A stretch of 64,000 bases of DNA, from contig JALGQZ010000011.1 of the NCBI GenBank assembly GCA_023105745.1, positions 33,073,094 through 33,137,093 on the forward strand, written 5' to 3'. Every line of letters starts with the position of its first letter. Position 1 is the first letter of the stretch. The stretch is from Austropuccinia psidii. Lineage: Eukaryota > Basidiomycota > Pucciniomycetes > Pucciniales > Sphaerophragmiaceae. Position numbers and translations under genes: made by a program. Below are positions 23,541 to 35,199 of the stretch, piece after piece. The notes below the pieces were generated by a model, which made no database searches, was not told the DNA's origin, and saw nothing but the letters and a program-made list of their open reading frames with translations.

Positions 23541-24283
23541 TTAATCCTTAATACCTTTTGACTTATTCATTCTACAGAATCTCAGAGATTTAATTCTTAT
23601 ATCTTGGCCATTCTTTATCAAGCCTCAAAGGGGATCTTATTACTTCATCAAAACTCCAGTTTTGATTATTTTTTGTGTAACTTGACTTTTCTGTCAAAAC
23701 TTACTGTTTTGGACTTTCAAGCCATGATTTCATAGGTTTTTGCCTTGAATATCATGATAATAATTATTTCCTTCTTCACTTATGAGTTATTATAGCCTGA
23801 ATATTAATTCTCATTCAAGTTTTGACCACTTTTAATTTTAAGTGGTCAACAGCTATTGCTATTTTGCCTAATATCTTCTTATACCTTTGAAACTTGTTTA
23901 TAGATTTCCAAATAAAGCTTATATATTTATTATTACAGCTATTTTTGTGGTAAATTCATATCTTAATCAGCTTTTTATAATGTTTGATTTGAAATATATG
24001 GGCTACAGACCATGAATATATGCACTGATCATAAAAGAGCATATATCCAGGTTATCTCATTAAGCATCGGACTTACAGGTATGAAATAAAAGAGTCATAT
24101 GTGTATGTTTCTATGGGGAATCCAGTTTTGTAATTTCTTTCACATGTCCATTCATTTACTTCTGAGAAAACCAAGAAATTATGATTTTTTATTGAAAATC
24201 TACTTATTTTAAGATTATAATTTTAGTTCTTAAAGCTTCTTTGTGACCTCTTATAATATATGGTCATATCCCAGAGGCTCACA
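23541..24283 (-). repeat. Element C 5' LTR, outer half
   Basis: Continues the LTR on the far side of the solo LTR. The complement starts TGTGAGCCTCTGG at 24,283, the same 8-base start as family B, so the C and B families share LTR termini. Aligns with 13,600-14,288. Confidence 0.85.
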
Positions 24284-24500
24284 GTTTTTTGAGCGGGACT
24301 TCTCTTAACAGAATTATCCAATTCCCCTCCACATTGTCTAATAATTGTTCTGTGAATTCCAGGCTCTGACAGTCTGTCTTTTTTGTTTGAAAAACAATTC
24401 TAAGGATCTGTCTCTGTGTACTTTTAGATTCAAAAGCAGTTTAAGCTTCAAATCTCCAAGCATCATTGTCATACTGTGACTCAAAACCAGAAAACACCAT
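24284..24500 (-). pseudogene. Short gag fragment of a further Ty3/gypsy copy
   Basis: About 70 codons on the minus strand match the capsid part of element B gag: NDAWRFE, TAFESK, then a frame-shifted region corresponding to the RQCGG segment. It begins exactly at the outer end of the C LTR, so it is probably the target that element C inserted into. Confidence 0.75.
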
Positions 24501-25757
24501 AAACCAATGGTAGAGAAAAATTCTTACTAAAGGTTACCTGAGCCAAAATAGCACACAATTGCATCAAAAAGAAGCAAGGAGGTAACTTAATCCATATTTA
24601 AAACTCCCATAAAAGTATTACAAGGAGTAAAAAATTTATTCCAGATCAAAGCTAGAAATGAGAATAAAACTTAATTTTAATATCTAATCTAAGATCTAGA
24701 GAAAGATACATGACTCCATCAAATGGGTTCTCAAATTGAAGCGCTAAATTGGGGGTTTCTGATGGTACTACCAAAATTGAGCTAGCATCAAAATTACAGA
24801 CGTTAGAGGCAACCATAGGCCAAATATTGGAGGATGGGATATTCACCTCTCATCTAAATTCAACAGCTTTAGTGTGGAATTCCTAAAGTTGATTCATTTT
24901 AGAAATATAATAATTGGATATTCCTAATGGTAATTTTGATGACCTTGTAGCAACTCTAGAGTAAATGTTATTGAGGATAATAGCTTGATACAGGATTCAT
25001 CAAAATTCCAAATTTGAATAATGAAATCTGAAACCAGTATAACTTTTCAATACTTAATTTTAGCATTACCAAATGAGTAACCAGTTAGTAGAGCACATAA
25101 TGGTCTACAAAATTAATAAGGTTTGAGCTCTCTATCTTCAAAACTCCCAACAATTTGGCAGTTTTGAGGTAGACATTCCCCAATATTGGAAAAATTCAAT
25201 ACTGTGGGATAATCTCCCATACCACTAAATATGGAGTTTCAAAACCAAAAAAAGTTTTTTTTATACCCTAATACCTCATATTATGAATAATATGGCGCCC
25301 ACTGATAAGTTCTGTACAGATTTCTACAAATATGGCCTGTAAAAACTTGCATGCAAAGACCTCAAGAGAATATCTTCACTCTGTATTGGAGAAAGGAGAC
25401 CAGATGTGGTTTTGAAAACACATCTGAGCCCAATAAAGGTAATAAAGGAGTTTTTAAATCACAAGCCCTCACTCTGGAGTGAAAAAATACTCACTTCAAT
25501 ACATAGCCTTTTGAAAATTTATCAAATTTTAAAGGTCATAGAGTATTCAATATCAAGTTTTCAGCCTGACCAAATATCCATAATCAGAATTTAGCTACCT
25601 TCAAATATTTGAAATGAAATGTTGGAATTTTTGAATATTTAAAACCAAATTTTGGAGTCAGCTTTTGGGAATAATGAAAGGAATAATTACATGAACACTT
25701 TCATTTTTAGAAAATTCAAGGAAATTGTTTCTCATATATTGATTCTAAATTATTTTA
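24501..25757. other. No gene recognised
   Basis: AT-rich with scattered CpG. Open stretches of 62-66 codons have no motif. Nothing matches the other repeats in the window by eye. Confidence 0.5.
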
Positions 25758-26295
25758 GGGATTTGGTAAAAACACATAAGCCCTTAAGATTTTTTGCCAT
25801 AAATTATGAAATACACCTAAGGAATGCTATGGGCCCCTTGTTGATGAAATAAATAGAACTTGAAATAAAATTTCTGGTATTGTTAATTCCATTAATGCCA
25901 TAAATGATATTTTTAATTACATAAATTCTATTTATGAGTTTTTGATTCCATTCATGTCATATATGGCATTTTTGATTCAATTAATGTCATTTATGGAATT
26001 TTTACAATAATTCCACCCAAGAAGTTTCCCAAAAATATGGGCTTCTTTTTTTTGATTCTCAAGATTGAATACCTCATTTTTTGGAAAGAATTAGGATATT
26101 GATACGTGGGATGTTTTTAAAAGAAATTGCACAATTCAGAGAAATTTGCAAAAAAAAATTATGAAAAAACACAATGGAATAAATATGGCTAAAAAATTGA
26201 AAAATTCCTCAAAACATTTCCTGAGGATTTTTTTTGAAAAAAGATGTCACTTAAATGTTTTTACCAGAACATTATGTGTTTTCTTATATTCTCAT
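25758..26295. mobile_element. MULE-derived fragment, MITE-like
   Basis: The left edge (GGGATTTGGTAAAAACACATAAG) resembles the terminal repeat of the MULE-OTU element, and 26,010-26,280 resembles its 3' subterminal region at 62,090-62,390 (AATTCCCC/CAAAAATATGGGCTTCT-like block, then CCTGAGGA, CACTTAAATGTTTT and ACCAG). No coding sequence remains. The right terminus is degraded and no target duplication could be shown. It may be an internally deleted copy or two adjoining fragments. Confidence 0.55.
25885..26003 (+). repeat. Four-copy 30-bp tandem repeat
   Basis: Four head-to-tail units of 29-30 bases (25,885-25,914, 25,915-25,943, 25,944-25,973, 25,974-26,003) with the pattern ATTC-A-TTAATG-CAT--ATGG-ATTTTT. 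A more decayed series with the same motif lies at about 62,440-62,600, just outside the right MULE copy. Confidence 0.75.
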
Positions 26296-28015
26296 TTACA
26301 AGAATAAATATTCTATGTGAATATTGAGATAATCATGTTAGATTTAGTTTATATGATAGCAAATTTTTAATATTACAATTCAATAATACTACATTAAACT
26401 AGATTTGGGTATGGTCATTTTCATTAAAAATTAAAAATGAAAACTTTGGCCATACAAAATTGAAAAGAAATACACCTAAAAAAATCCAGGTTGCTATCAT
26501 GTAAACCAAATTACATAAAAATAAATATTCCTCAAAATCATAAATTCATTGATTCTTTATTATTTATATTGCAATCATTTATTGTTGACCCAATTTTCAT
26601 TTACTTAGTCAAATATATAAATAACACAAAAATAGAAGAAAGACAGAATAAAAATAAAATAAAAGAATATAAAAGTACAATAATAATACATTTAAGGACC
26701 AAAGAAACATGATAATAATAATTGATTTGATCATGTAATTTTCCTAATAATAATAATAATAATAATAATTAATTTTATCATGTAATTTTAACATATATAA
26801 AGTTAAATATCCAAATTATAAAAATATATAATCAAAATAAAAATAAAAATAAAGAAAAAAAGAAATTAAGAATAAAAGACAAATAAGATAGATATACAAT
26901 GGAATTAAATTTAAAATGAAATTAAAGGCAGAATTGACTCCAAAATAGAAATAAAAAAAATACAATGAAAATAATATAAAATAGAATAATAAAATATAAT
27001 TAAATGAATCTACAACAAAGATAGAAGGAAAAGAAAAATAAAATTAAAGAAAGATCAGATATATGTGATAAATATTCAGTATGATATATGATTGAAATTA
27101 AATTCAAAATTGTAACACCAAAAAAATAACTCAAATACCAAGTAACCAAAAATTAATTCAAGGTATACTCAAAACAACTTATGATTCAAACAAAATAAAT
27201 ACAATAAATACCCCATTATAAGAACAAATGGTAACAAAATGAAATACAACAGATAAAATTAAACAGGAATGAATATGAACATAAAATAAAATAAAATAAT
27301 GAAATATAACTATTAAAATTCAAGAGAAAAATGAAAATACAAATATAAATGGAAAATTGATTGAAAATATAATAATCATTTTTTACTGATTTTTATAATA
27401 CAAGATATATGAATATCAAATTTTATTAGAGTAAGTTGAAGGTAATGAAAAATGAAAATCTGCTACAACTCCTTAGTGATTATTATTACACTGGTTTAGT
27501 TTTCAAATGTAATTTCAGTTATCTTTTAAAAGAGAATACATTATGTTCTTGAGATCTTGTCTTGTAACTAGCCACCATAACTTGAAATGTCAATAAATTA
27601 TTATTATTTGACAATTTGTTTTGGTGCTTCAGTATCTTAATAATCTCGGAAATACTAATATCAATAATTAGTATTGCATCTTTTAATGTGCAATCAGTTA
27701 TACAATATTAGGATACTTCTTCTTCTAAATCTCTATTATTATTGTCATTAATAATTAATGAATCAATATTATAAATGCTTAATTCAATTATAATTCCTGA
27801 ATTGATTCATTATGATTATATATTGTTAAATTTCAATATCTTGGTTAATTATTATAATAAATAATTATTCTTCATTATTATGGGTAACTCCTACATTACT
27901 ATTATATATAATTCACTGATTATTATAAGAAAAACTAATTAACATTGAATAAAAGTCATATATTGATCATTAGAGCAATTGTCTTATTAATAAAAATCAA
28001 TTTTTTCAAGGATTG
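26296..28015. other. Very AT-rich low-complexity DNA, no gene
   Basis: A-rich runs of AATAAAATAAA type, with an (AAT)n microsatellite at 26,745-26,770. Continues on the other side of element A (37,403-37,862), so A inserted into this region. The longest open stretch (26,491-26,712) is of low complexity and I do not regard it as a gene. Confidence 0.6.
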
Positions 28016-28020
28016 TTATG

Positions 28021-29412
28021 TGTCAAAACCATGGAAATTCATCCTCTTGGACTTCAATATGGCATATCCATGCCGCGTCCAATATATGGCAATTTGGCCA
28101 TATCCATAAATCATTGGCCAAATTGGCCATCTCACCTCATTTGGCCTTTTATGGCAATTTCATCATCTGGGCCCAACTTGGGCCCTTCACCATCATCAGG
28201 CCTTTCCTGGCCTTGCTCTACTTTTGGGCTATTCTGGTATTTCCCAGTCAACAGGGGAAATACATCCCAAGAAGCTGTATTTGGCTTTAAATACAGTTTC
28301 TGCGCATTTGCGCACTTTGCGCAAATACAGTTTTAAGGCTGTATGAGCTGTATTTGGCCAAAAACCCAAAAATGGCCAAATACCTCAAAAGACACTCTGA
28401 CACCTCTGAAACCCTCCAAAACCAAATTTAACCAATATCCTCCTGGTGTCATCTCTGAAGACTTATGGCCATTTTCAACCTCCAATAACCAAAATGCCAT
28501 ATATGGTGTTATACACCATTATGCCTCTTTTTTCAGCAGCAATCCACTGGCGGAAATATCCTCTGGTTATTCCACATTTCCATCAAGCCATCCAGTCACA
28601 TCATCAAGAGGATTCATCAAGGCTCAAGGGCAAGTGTCAAAACCTCAAATACCAATGATGCCATCACAAAGGCATTGGTCATTCTCACTCCAAGTATTCC
28701 TTCCAAGAGAATACTGTCAATTCATTCTCAAGGTGTATTTCAAGAGGCAGTGCCAAAAGGAGTTGTCAAGTGTCAAAGCTGCACTTAATCCATCTTGGCA
28801 ACCACCTTCATTTCAATACAGTCTGGATCCATCAAGAACTGTATTTTATTTTCAAGCATGGAAAATTCTTTCAACCCAATTCAATTTCAATATTAGCCAG
28901 CTGTATCAATTCCCAAAACAATCAATACAGCCTCAAGGATCAAGACAGATCAGCTTTTAGCCTGAAGAACTCAAGCTCTCCACTTTTCACATATACTGGC
29001 TACCCTTTCCACCCTGGGGGGTTTTTCCCCACTTAATTAATATACTTTGATTCATTTTTACCTTTATTTTCTTTTCATTCTAGTTAAGCAAATACTGATA
29101 TTTTTAAGTCAGTCATTTAACACTTTTCTCTTTCTCTTTCTTTGCCTGTCAATGGATATTTGGTGGTCATATTCTTACTAATTCCATTATTCATTTTTGG
29201 CAGGTTGAAACAGTGATTAAGGACTCACTTGGTTGGCTCTTTGGCCATTTGGCTTCCCTTTCCTCTTTTGCATCTCATCTTGTACCTGCATATCTTTTAG
29301 AGGAATTCATTCTTATTAATTTTATTCTTTATTCTTTTGGAGTCTTCCAAGTGAGTTCCCTGATTGCTGAGTGCCAGGCCACTCTTGTATTTCCACTAGA
29401 GCCCCTGTGACA
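28021..29412 (+). repeat. Element A 5' LTR
   Basis: 1,392 bp, TGTCAAAACC to CTGTGACA. Contains an 8-bp hairpin CTGTATTT/AAATACAG (28,275-28,296) and a short GCGCA-type minisatellite (about 28,301-28,322) with one unit fewer than in the 3' LTR. Confidence 0.95.
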
Positions 29413-30213
29413 TTATATTAATTAACTCATAATTTATTTTCATTCTTTTCATTCTTTCTTTATAATTTCATTCACTCATTTCATCGAAATTATGATTCTT
29501 TTACGCTTATGAACTTAATGATTCATCGTCATCTCTCAATTTTCTTTCATTCATTCTTCATTTTGAAAATTGAAAGCTGACCCATTTTTATTTTTTATAT
29601 TCTTTTTAAAATCTTTTTTAAATAATCAAATTTTCATTTCATTCATAATTCAGGCGTCATCTTGATTTTCTTTGATTTTCAAATTTTTTCATCAAGATAT
29701 TCAGACACGTTCTTCACATCAAGATTCATAATTGATTCATTCTTCAAGAATTTTGGTTTTTAAAGAAGAATTCACTTGATTTTGATTGATTGATTGATTT
29801 GACATATTTGATATTGACCTCAAGAAAATTGATTGACCTGAAGATTTCATTGATCTTGCTGATTTTTCACATCAAGAATTTTGACATAAATTGATTTTTC
29901 TTCAAGATTTTCATTTGATTGATTTATTTTTGCAAGATTTTGATTTTGATTGATTTGATTCATTGATTTACTGAATTGAAGATTTTATTTGATTCTGATT
30001 GATTGATTTACCTCAAGATTTCATTTTTATTCATTGATTCTTCAAGACATTGATTTGATTTTGACTTCAAGACTTCATTTGATTTTGATCTATTGACGTA
30101 CTTGAAGATTTTCATTTGACTCATTGATTTTCCTCAAGATTTGATTGTTGACTCTTTTCACTTCAAGCAAATTTTGATTTTAATTCATTTATTTCAATTT
30201 TATTCCTGACATC
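29413..30213 (+). other. Element A 5' leader, no tRNA primer site seen
   Basis: No TGG-starting primer-binding site follows the LTR (TTATATTAATTAACTC is found). The second half (29,760-30,190) is a cryptically repetitive TTGATT/TCAAGA tract of about 430 bases. It may be an untranslated leader. Confidence 0.6.
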
Positions 30214-31515
30214 ATGCCTGTTCAACATTCACCTCCGGCAAGACAGACAAGATATCAGGCCAGAGCTCAAGCTGTTCTCACTCCAACTCCAAGAGCTCCT
30301 CTAGATGGCACCCCAGCAGTTCCTCAGCTGAGAGCCCCGCATGGAAGGAGCAGCACCATCCAGGAAGGAAGGAAGAGGGCCAAGAAGATCATGTTCATTC
30401 TCAGGAGTAGTTGGCGGATTTCCAGGACTTTCAAGGACCATTTCCAAAGGTCCAGGTGAGGATGGTGAATAGCAGGAGGAGAATTCTGTGGAAGAGGAAG
30501 AGTCTGATGGTACTGAAGGAGCTCCTGCTCCAGTGGAAGCATCCCAAGGTACTGGAGGACCAACTCTAGCCCAGTCTAATCAGCCTGTCTCTCATCAGTC
30601 TGAGCCATCTTTATTGGCCATCATGCAGCAAATGACTCAGATTATGGCCAATCTTCAAGCAGCTTCATCTTCTGAAGCATCAAGACTCCATCTATGAAGG
30701 CACCGGAATGCTTTGATGGGACTCAGCCCTTCAAAGTTATAAGTTTCATTCAGTCTTGTCAATTGATATTTCATAATGATCAGGCAAATTTCTCTCAAGA
30801 CAGAAAGAAAGTTCTCTATGCCACATCATTTCTTATTGGCAGGGCTGCAAAATGGATTGAGCCTTATCTTTCCAATCTCACCAATCAAGATTCAAATTAC
30901 CTTCTCAACTCTTGGAAACTGTTTTAATCCCAACTTTTCACTTTGTTTGGGGATCCAAATGAAGTCAGAAAAGCAGAAGCTGAGTTGGATTCTTTAAGAA
31001 TGAAAGAAGGTGGGCATGTATCCTTATACATTGCTGATTTCAGAAGTTTAGTCTCAAGAATCGGGGATTGGGGTGAAAGAGCTCTTGTCCATCATTTCAG
31101 AAAGGGATTGCCATCCACGATTTTGGATCAATTGGCCTCTCATCCTTCAAGAATTGACTTTCTTCAAGACTTAATGGACGTTACCCTGGAACTTGATACC
31201 AGGTACCATGAGAGGCAAAATGAAAAGAGTCATCATCAAGAGAAGAAGCCAGAAGCCTCAAAGTCAAGTTCTTCTCATCCTCAAAATTCTTCAAGCTCAA
31301 GTCAAAAGAAGAAGAAGAATTTTCAGAAGAGGGACAAGCCCCATTCTTTATTAAATAAAGATTTCAAGCTCATGAACTCTGAAAAAGAAAGAAGAATCAA
31401 AGAGGGTCTTTGTACCTATTGTGGTGGGAAGCATAGTCTTGAGTCCTGTTTCAAAAGGCCTCAAAACAAGCTTACCAAACTGTCAGGCAAATTTCCCAGC
31501 CAGGGAAAAGCCTGA
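30214..31515 (+). pseudogene. gag: Element A gag polyprotein, broken
   Basis: Structural protein of the virus-like particle. Start chosen at 30,214 (MPVQHSPPARQ), the family's usual N-terminus from memory. The N-terminal part is Pro/Ala-rich and disordered, then Glu-rich. The retrotransposon gag (capsid-like) domain runs from about 30,700 to 31,210, with FHNDQANFSQDRKKV and GHVSLYIADFRSLV. A basic Ser/Lys-rich linker follows, then a zinc knuckle CTYCGGKHSLESC (31,411-31,449), spaced CX2CX3HX4C, one residue shorter than the classic knuckle. Breaks: a frame change between about 30,440 and 30,490, another near 30,690, and an in-frame TAA at 30,925-30,927. Ends with TGA at 31,513-31,515. Confidence 0.9.
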
Positions 31516-31587
31516 GTGAAGACCATGTTGTGTTCAATGGTCTTCACAGTTTTCCTTCCAGAGCACAATTGTGCATTCTGAATACTG

Positions 31588-32538
31588 GTGTCGACAATTC
31601 TCTTAAATTTTTTGTTTTTTATTCTCTTTCTGATGTTTTTTTACAGTATTCTCATTGATTCTGGTGCTACCAACTCATTTATTGCAAAGAAGTTTGTTCA
31701 CAAGTACTCATTGACTACGTCAGAACTTCCAGAGAAGATTCCCCTTATCATTCTTGACTCCTCAGAATCTCCTTCTTTATTTGTGACTCACCATACTAAA
31801 TATATGGTTGAGCTCCCTTCCTTCCCAAGCTTTGAATGGGACTTTTTAGTCATTGATACTCCCAAGGGAGAAGACCTCATATTGGGCTTTGACTTTCTTA
31901 ATAATTTTAATCCGTTTATTTATTGGAGGCAAGGATTGATCACCTTTAATTCTGATCATAAGGACTATAATGATCCTACAATTTCTTTCAGTAATGACTT
32001 TTCTTCTGCCAAATCATGTGCAGCTCTGGTTGGTGATTCTAGAACACCATCATTTCCGTCTTCTGTCCATATTCCTTCCCTTAATTCCCATCAGTCATTA
32101 CTATCATCTAGAGATGAAGTCTTCAAAGAGATTCAAGATGTTGGAGAAGATAATTCTGTATCTTTACTTCATCTCTTCTTTGGGAATATGGACCTTCCTC
32201 CTTCATCTTGTCATGACTCCCTGGAGGAGTTGTGGGATGAAGAGGAAGAGCCAGAAGAAATGGAAACCGTGATGAAGGTTGTTCCTTCTGTTTATCACCA
32301 ATACTTGGATGTATTCTCCAAGGTGAAAGCAGAGAAACTTCCTCCTCACCGCGCCTGTGATCATCATATCAAGCTGGAGGGGTCTCTACCTCCAGTTGGG
32401 GTGATCTACTCTTTATCAAACCAAGAGTCAGATAAACTCAGGGCCTACATTTCAGAGAATGTAGAGAAAGGTTTCATCCGGCCAAGCTCCTCTTCTTTTT
32501 GTCAAGAAGAAAGATGGTGGCCTCCGTTTGTGTGTTGA
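31588..32538 (+). pseudogene. pol: Element A pol: protease and start of RT
   Basis: First pol segment. An aspartic protease core ILIDSGATNSF (Asp codon 31,657-31,659) has the normal D-S-G, with the flap and LILGFDFL end near 31,880. A long acidic linker follows, then the run into reverse transcriptase (AEKLPPHRACDHHIKLEG, GFIRPSSSS). The frame is lost near 32,495 in the sequence before the first RT motif and resumes one base out of phase. The true pol start is uncertain: gag stops at 31,515 in this same frame, with another stop before the protease, so readthrough or frameshifting would have been needed in the intact element. Confidence 0.88.
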
Positions 32539-33253
32539 TTACCGCAAACTCAATGCTGTTACTAGGAAGAACAAGTATCCTGTTCCTCCTATGAATCAGC
32601 TTCTCACCGTTTTCAATGGTTCTTCTATCTTCTCCAAGATTGATTTGCGTGGTGCATATAACCTGCTCAGAATCAAGGAAGGTGATGAACATTTGACTTG
32701 TTTTAGAACCAAATATGGTAGTTATGAGTACTTGGTTATGCCATTTGGGCTTACCAATGCTCCTGCTTCTTTTCAAAATCTTGTCAATGATATTTTTTAT
32801 GATCTTATTGATGTTTATGTTGTGGTTTATTTGGATGACATTATGGTCTTTTCCAAACCTGAGGAAGAACATGTCACTCATGTGTCCACTGTTCTTTCCA
32901 GACTCAGAGCTAATAACCTCTTTGCTAAGGTGTCCAAATGCCTATTCCATGTTTCTGGTGTAGAGTATTTAGGTTATGTTGTTTCTTCTGAAGGACTCAA
33001 GATGGACCAAGCAAAAGTCCAGCAAATTCTCAATTGGCCGCCTCCAAGAAACCTCAGGGCTCTTCAATCATTCCTTGGCTTTGCCAATTTTTACTGCCGT
33101 TTAATCAAGAATTATTCAAAGAAGATTAGTTCACTCACAAGTTTCCTCAAGAAAGATTCCCATTTTCCCCTCAATGAGGAAGCTCTTAGACAGTTTCATC
33201 AACTCAAAGAGGCATTCACCACTGCTCCAATCCTTCTCTACCCACCATTGTAG
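32480..33253 (+). pseudogene. pol: Element A pol: reverse transcriptase
   Basis: RNA-dependent DNA polymerase that copies element RNA to cDNA in the particle. Motifs in order: CVDYRKLNAVT; FSKIDLRGAYN with the first catalytic Asp; FGLTNAPASFQ; YLDDIMVFS (32,828-32,839 encode Y-L-D-D); LGYVVSSEGL; and the thumb LRALQSFLGFANFYCR. All polymerase residues look intact. A second frame change at about 33,243 separates it from RNase H. Confidence 0.92.
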
Positions 33254-34317
33254 AGACCGATGCATCAGATTATGCCTTGGGTGCTGTACTGAGTCAGGTC
33301 TCTGACTCAGGAAAACATCCCATTGCATTTGATAGCCGCAAGCTTCTCCCAGCTGCGCTTAATTATGAGATTCATGACAAGGAACTCCTTGGCATAGTCT
33401 GGTCTCTCAAGCTCTGGAGAGCTTTCCTTCTTTCAATTTATTCCCCTTTTGAAGTTCTCACCGATCATTCATCTCTTCAATATTTTATGTCTTCCAAGAT
33501 TCTCACTCACTGTCAAGCCTGCTGGGCTGAATTTTTATCTGAATTCCATTTCTCAATCACTTACCGCCCTGGCCGCTTGGCCACCCTTCCAGATGCCTTG
33601 TCACGTCGGGACAACGTTTACCCAGAGAGGGGGGAGGATTACATCAGCAAGAATCCAATGAACTATCAGAAGATAATCAAGCAAGATGAAATTCAAGCCT
33701 CAAAGTTTTTTGCAGTCAAGATGCATTCATTTTCAAATTTGATTGATTCAATTCAGAAGGCAGTGTGGCAAGACCCTCAATATAGAAGTGTCCTTGAAGA
33801 TTTGGGTAAAGGTAAATCTGTTCAAGATTATTCTCTTGATTCCTCTTCCAAACTTCTTCTTTTCAAAGATTGGGTGGTGGTCCCAAATGACCCCACAATT
33901 CAACTCAATATACTTCAAAAGCGGCATGACTCTCCTCTAGCTGGACACCCTGGCCAAGAAAAGACTCTCAAACTTGTCAAGCGGGATTTCCACTGGTCCG
34001 GCATGACTCAATTTATTAAGGATTATGTCTCATCCTGTCAACAGTGTTCAAGAAACAAAAATATTCATCACAAGAAGTTTGGACTACTCAAACCTCTTCC
34101 AATTCCAAGTGGTCCTTGGATTTGTCTTTCAATGGATTTCATCACTCAATTGCCACCATCCAATTCCTTTGACTCAATACTTGTCATAGTGGAAAGATTC
34201 TCAAAAATGGCGGTTTTTATTCCAGCAATAGCTTCAATCACTTCATTAGATTTGGCCCATTTATTCATCAAGAATATTTTCTCAAAGCATGGCCTTCCTT
34301 CAAGCATTGTTAGTGAT
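33244..34317 (+). pseudogene. pol: Element A pol: RNase H and N-terminal integrase
   Basis: RNase H: ETDASDYALGAVLS, HDKELLGIVWSLKLW and VLTDHSSLQYF carry the acidic residues. Integrase then starts with an HHCC zinc domain (HDSPLAGH ... CQQC, about 33,927-34,050). The core has its first Asp in SMDFITQLP (34,135-34,137) and its second Asp at 34,315-34,317, directly before an in-frame TGA (34,318-34,320). That stop is one C-to-T change from CGA, an Arg codon at a position often basic in the family (inference). Confidence 0.9.
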
Positions 34318-34320
34318 TGA

Positions 34321-35199
34321 GGTTCTCTTTTTGTTTCTTCTTTTTTGACTAACCTTTTTCAGAAGCTCAAAATTTCAAGAGATCTGTCAACTGCTTATCA
34401 CCCAGAAACTGATGGACAGACAGAGAGGGTAAATCAGATACTAGAACAGTACCTTTGGATGTATTTCAGTTGTCATCAAGGTGATTGGAACACCTGGCTT
34501 CCTCTGGCTGAATTTGCCTACAATAACTCTGACTACTCTTCAACAAAACAATCACCGTTTTTCACTGTTTATGGAAGAGATCCTCATTTTGACTCAGTTC
34601 ACATCACTCAAGATACTCCGGCTGGAAAGTTATCAACAAAAATCCAATCAGTACAGCAAGATGTCAAGAGAGAACTTGAAGTTTCCATAAACAGGTTTAA
34701 GAGGTATGCAGATAAAAGTAGAGCAAGTCCACCTGTTTTCAATCCCGGTTACATGGTATGGCTTTCTTCCAAGAACATCAAATCAACCAGACCCACCAAA
34801 AAGCTGTCTGAAAGATGGCTGAGTCCTTTTCCAATCTTGAAGAAAGTCAGTACTCATGCCTACCACCTCAAGCTCCCATCTCAATGGAAGTCCATCCACC
34901 CAGTTTTCCATATTTCCCTTTTGGAACCAGTCAAGATGTCAACAATCCCAAATAGGCATCAAGAGCCTCCTCCTCCAATAATAATTGAAGAAGAAGAAGA
35001 ATGGGAAGTCTCTCAAATACTGGACTCAAAGCTCAAGAGAGGAAAATTATGGTATCTGGTGGAATGGAAAGGTTTCAGTCAAGACCCAGAAAGATCCACT
35101 TGGGAACCAACCAAAAACCTCAAGAATTGTCCTGAACTTGTCAAAGATTTTCATTCATTATATTTTGACAAGCCTGGGCCTAATTCTTCAAAAGCTTGA
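34321..35199 (+). pseudogene. pol: Element A pol: C-terminal integrase with chromodomain
   Basis: Continues in the same frame after the stop. STAYHPETDGQTERVNQ holds the catalytic Glu (34,423-34,425). Then follow LPLAEFAYNN and a GPY/F-like region (LSERWLSPFPILKKV) with the conserved WKSIHPVFHISLLEP. The end is a chromodomain (about 35,000-35,165: EEWEVSQILDSK, LWYLVEWKGFSQ, STWEPTKNLKN), the hallmark of chromoviruses, which in characterised members directs integration to chromatin with particular histone marks. Ends at 35,197-35,199. Confidence 0.92.

Larger units (their letters stand above)
12990..24283 (-). mobile_element. Ty3/gypsy element C, heavily decayed, minus strand
   Basis: A full-length but degenerate relative of element B. 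5' LTR at 24,283-20,728 (interrupted by a solo LTR), internal region at 20,727-14,289 (6.44 kb, almost the same as element B's 6.42 kb) and a 3' LTR from 14,288 to 12,990, where it is cut by a family-B LTR. Gag, protease, RT, RNase H and integrase remnants are all present in order, with many stops and frameshifts. Its 5' end sits against a minus-strand gag fragment (24,284-24,500), so it appears to have inserted into another retroelement. The missing 3' LTR end prevents a TSD check. Confidence 0.85.

Noticed and set aside
28343..28960. A 205-codon open frame present in both LTRs of element A (also 36,328-36,945)
   Set aside because: The LTRs were identical at insertion, so presence in both is not independent. 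Of the differences between the two copies only about two are silent and about nine change the amino acid, so there is no sign of protein constraint.
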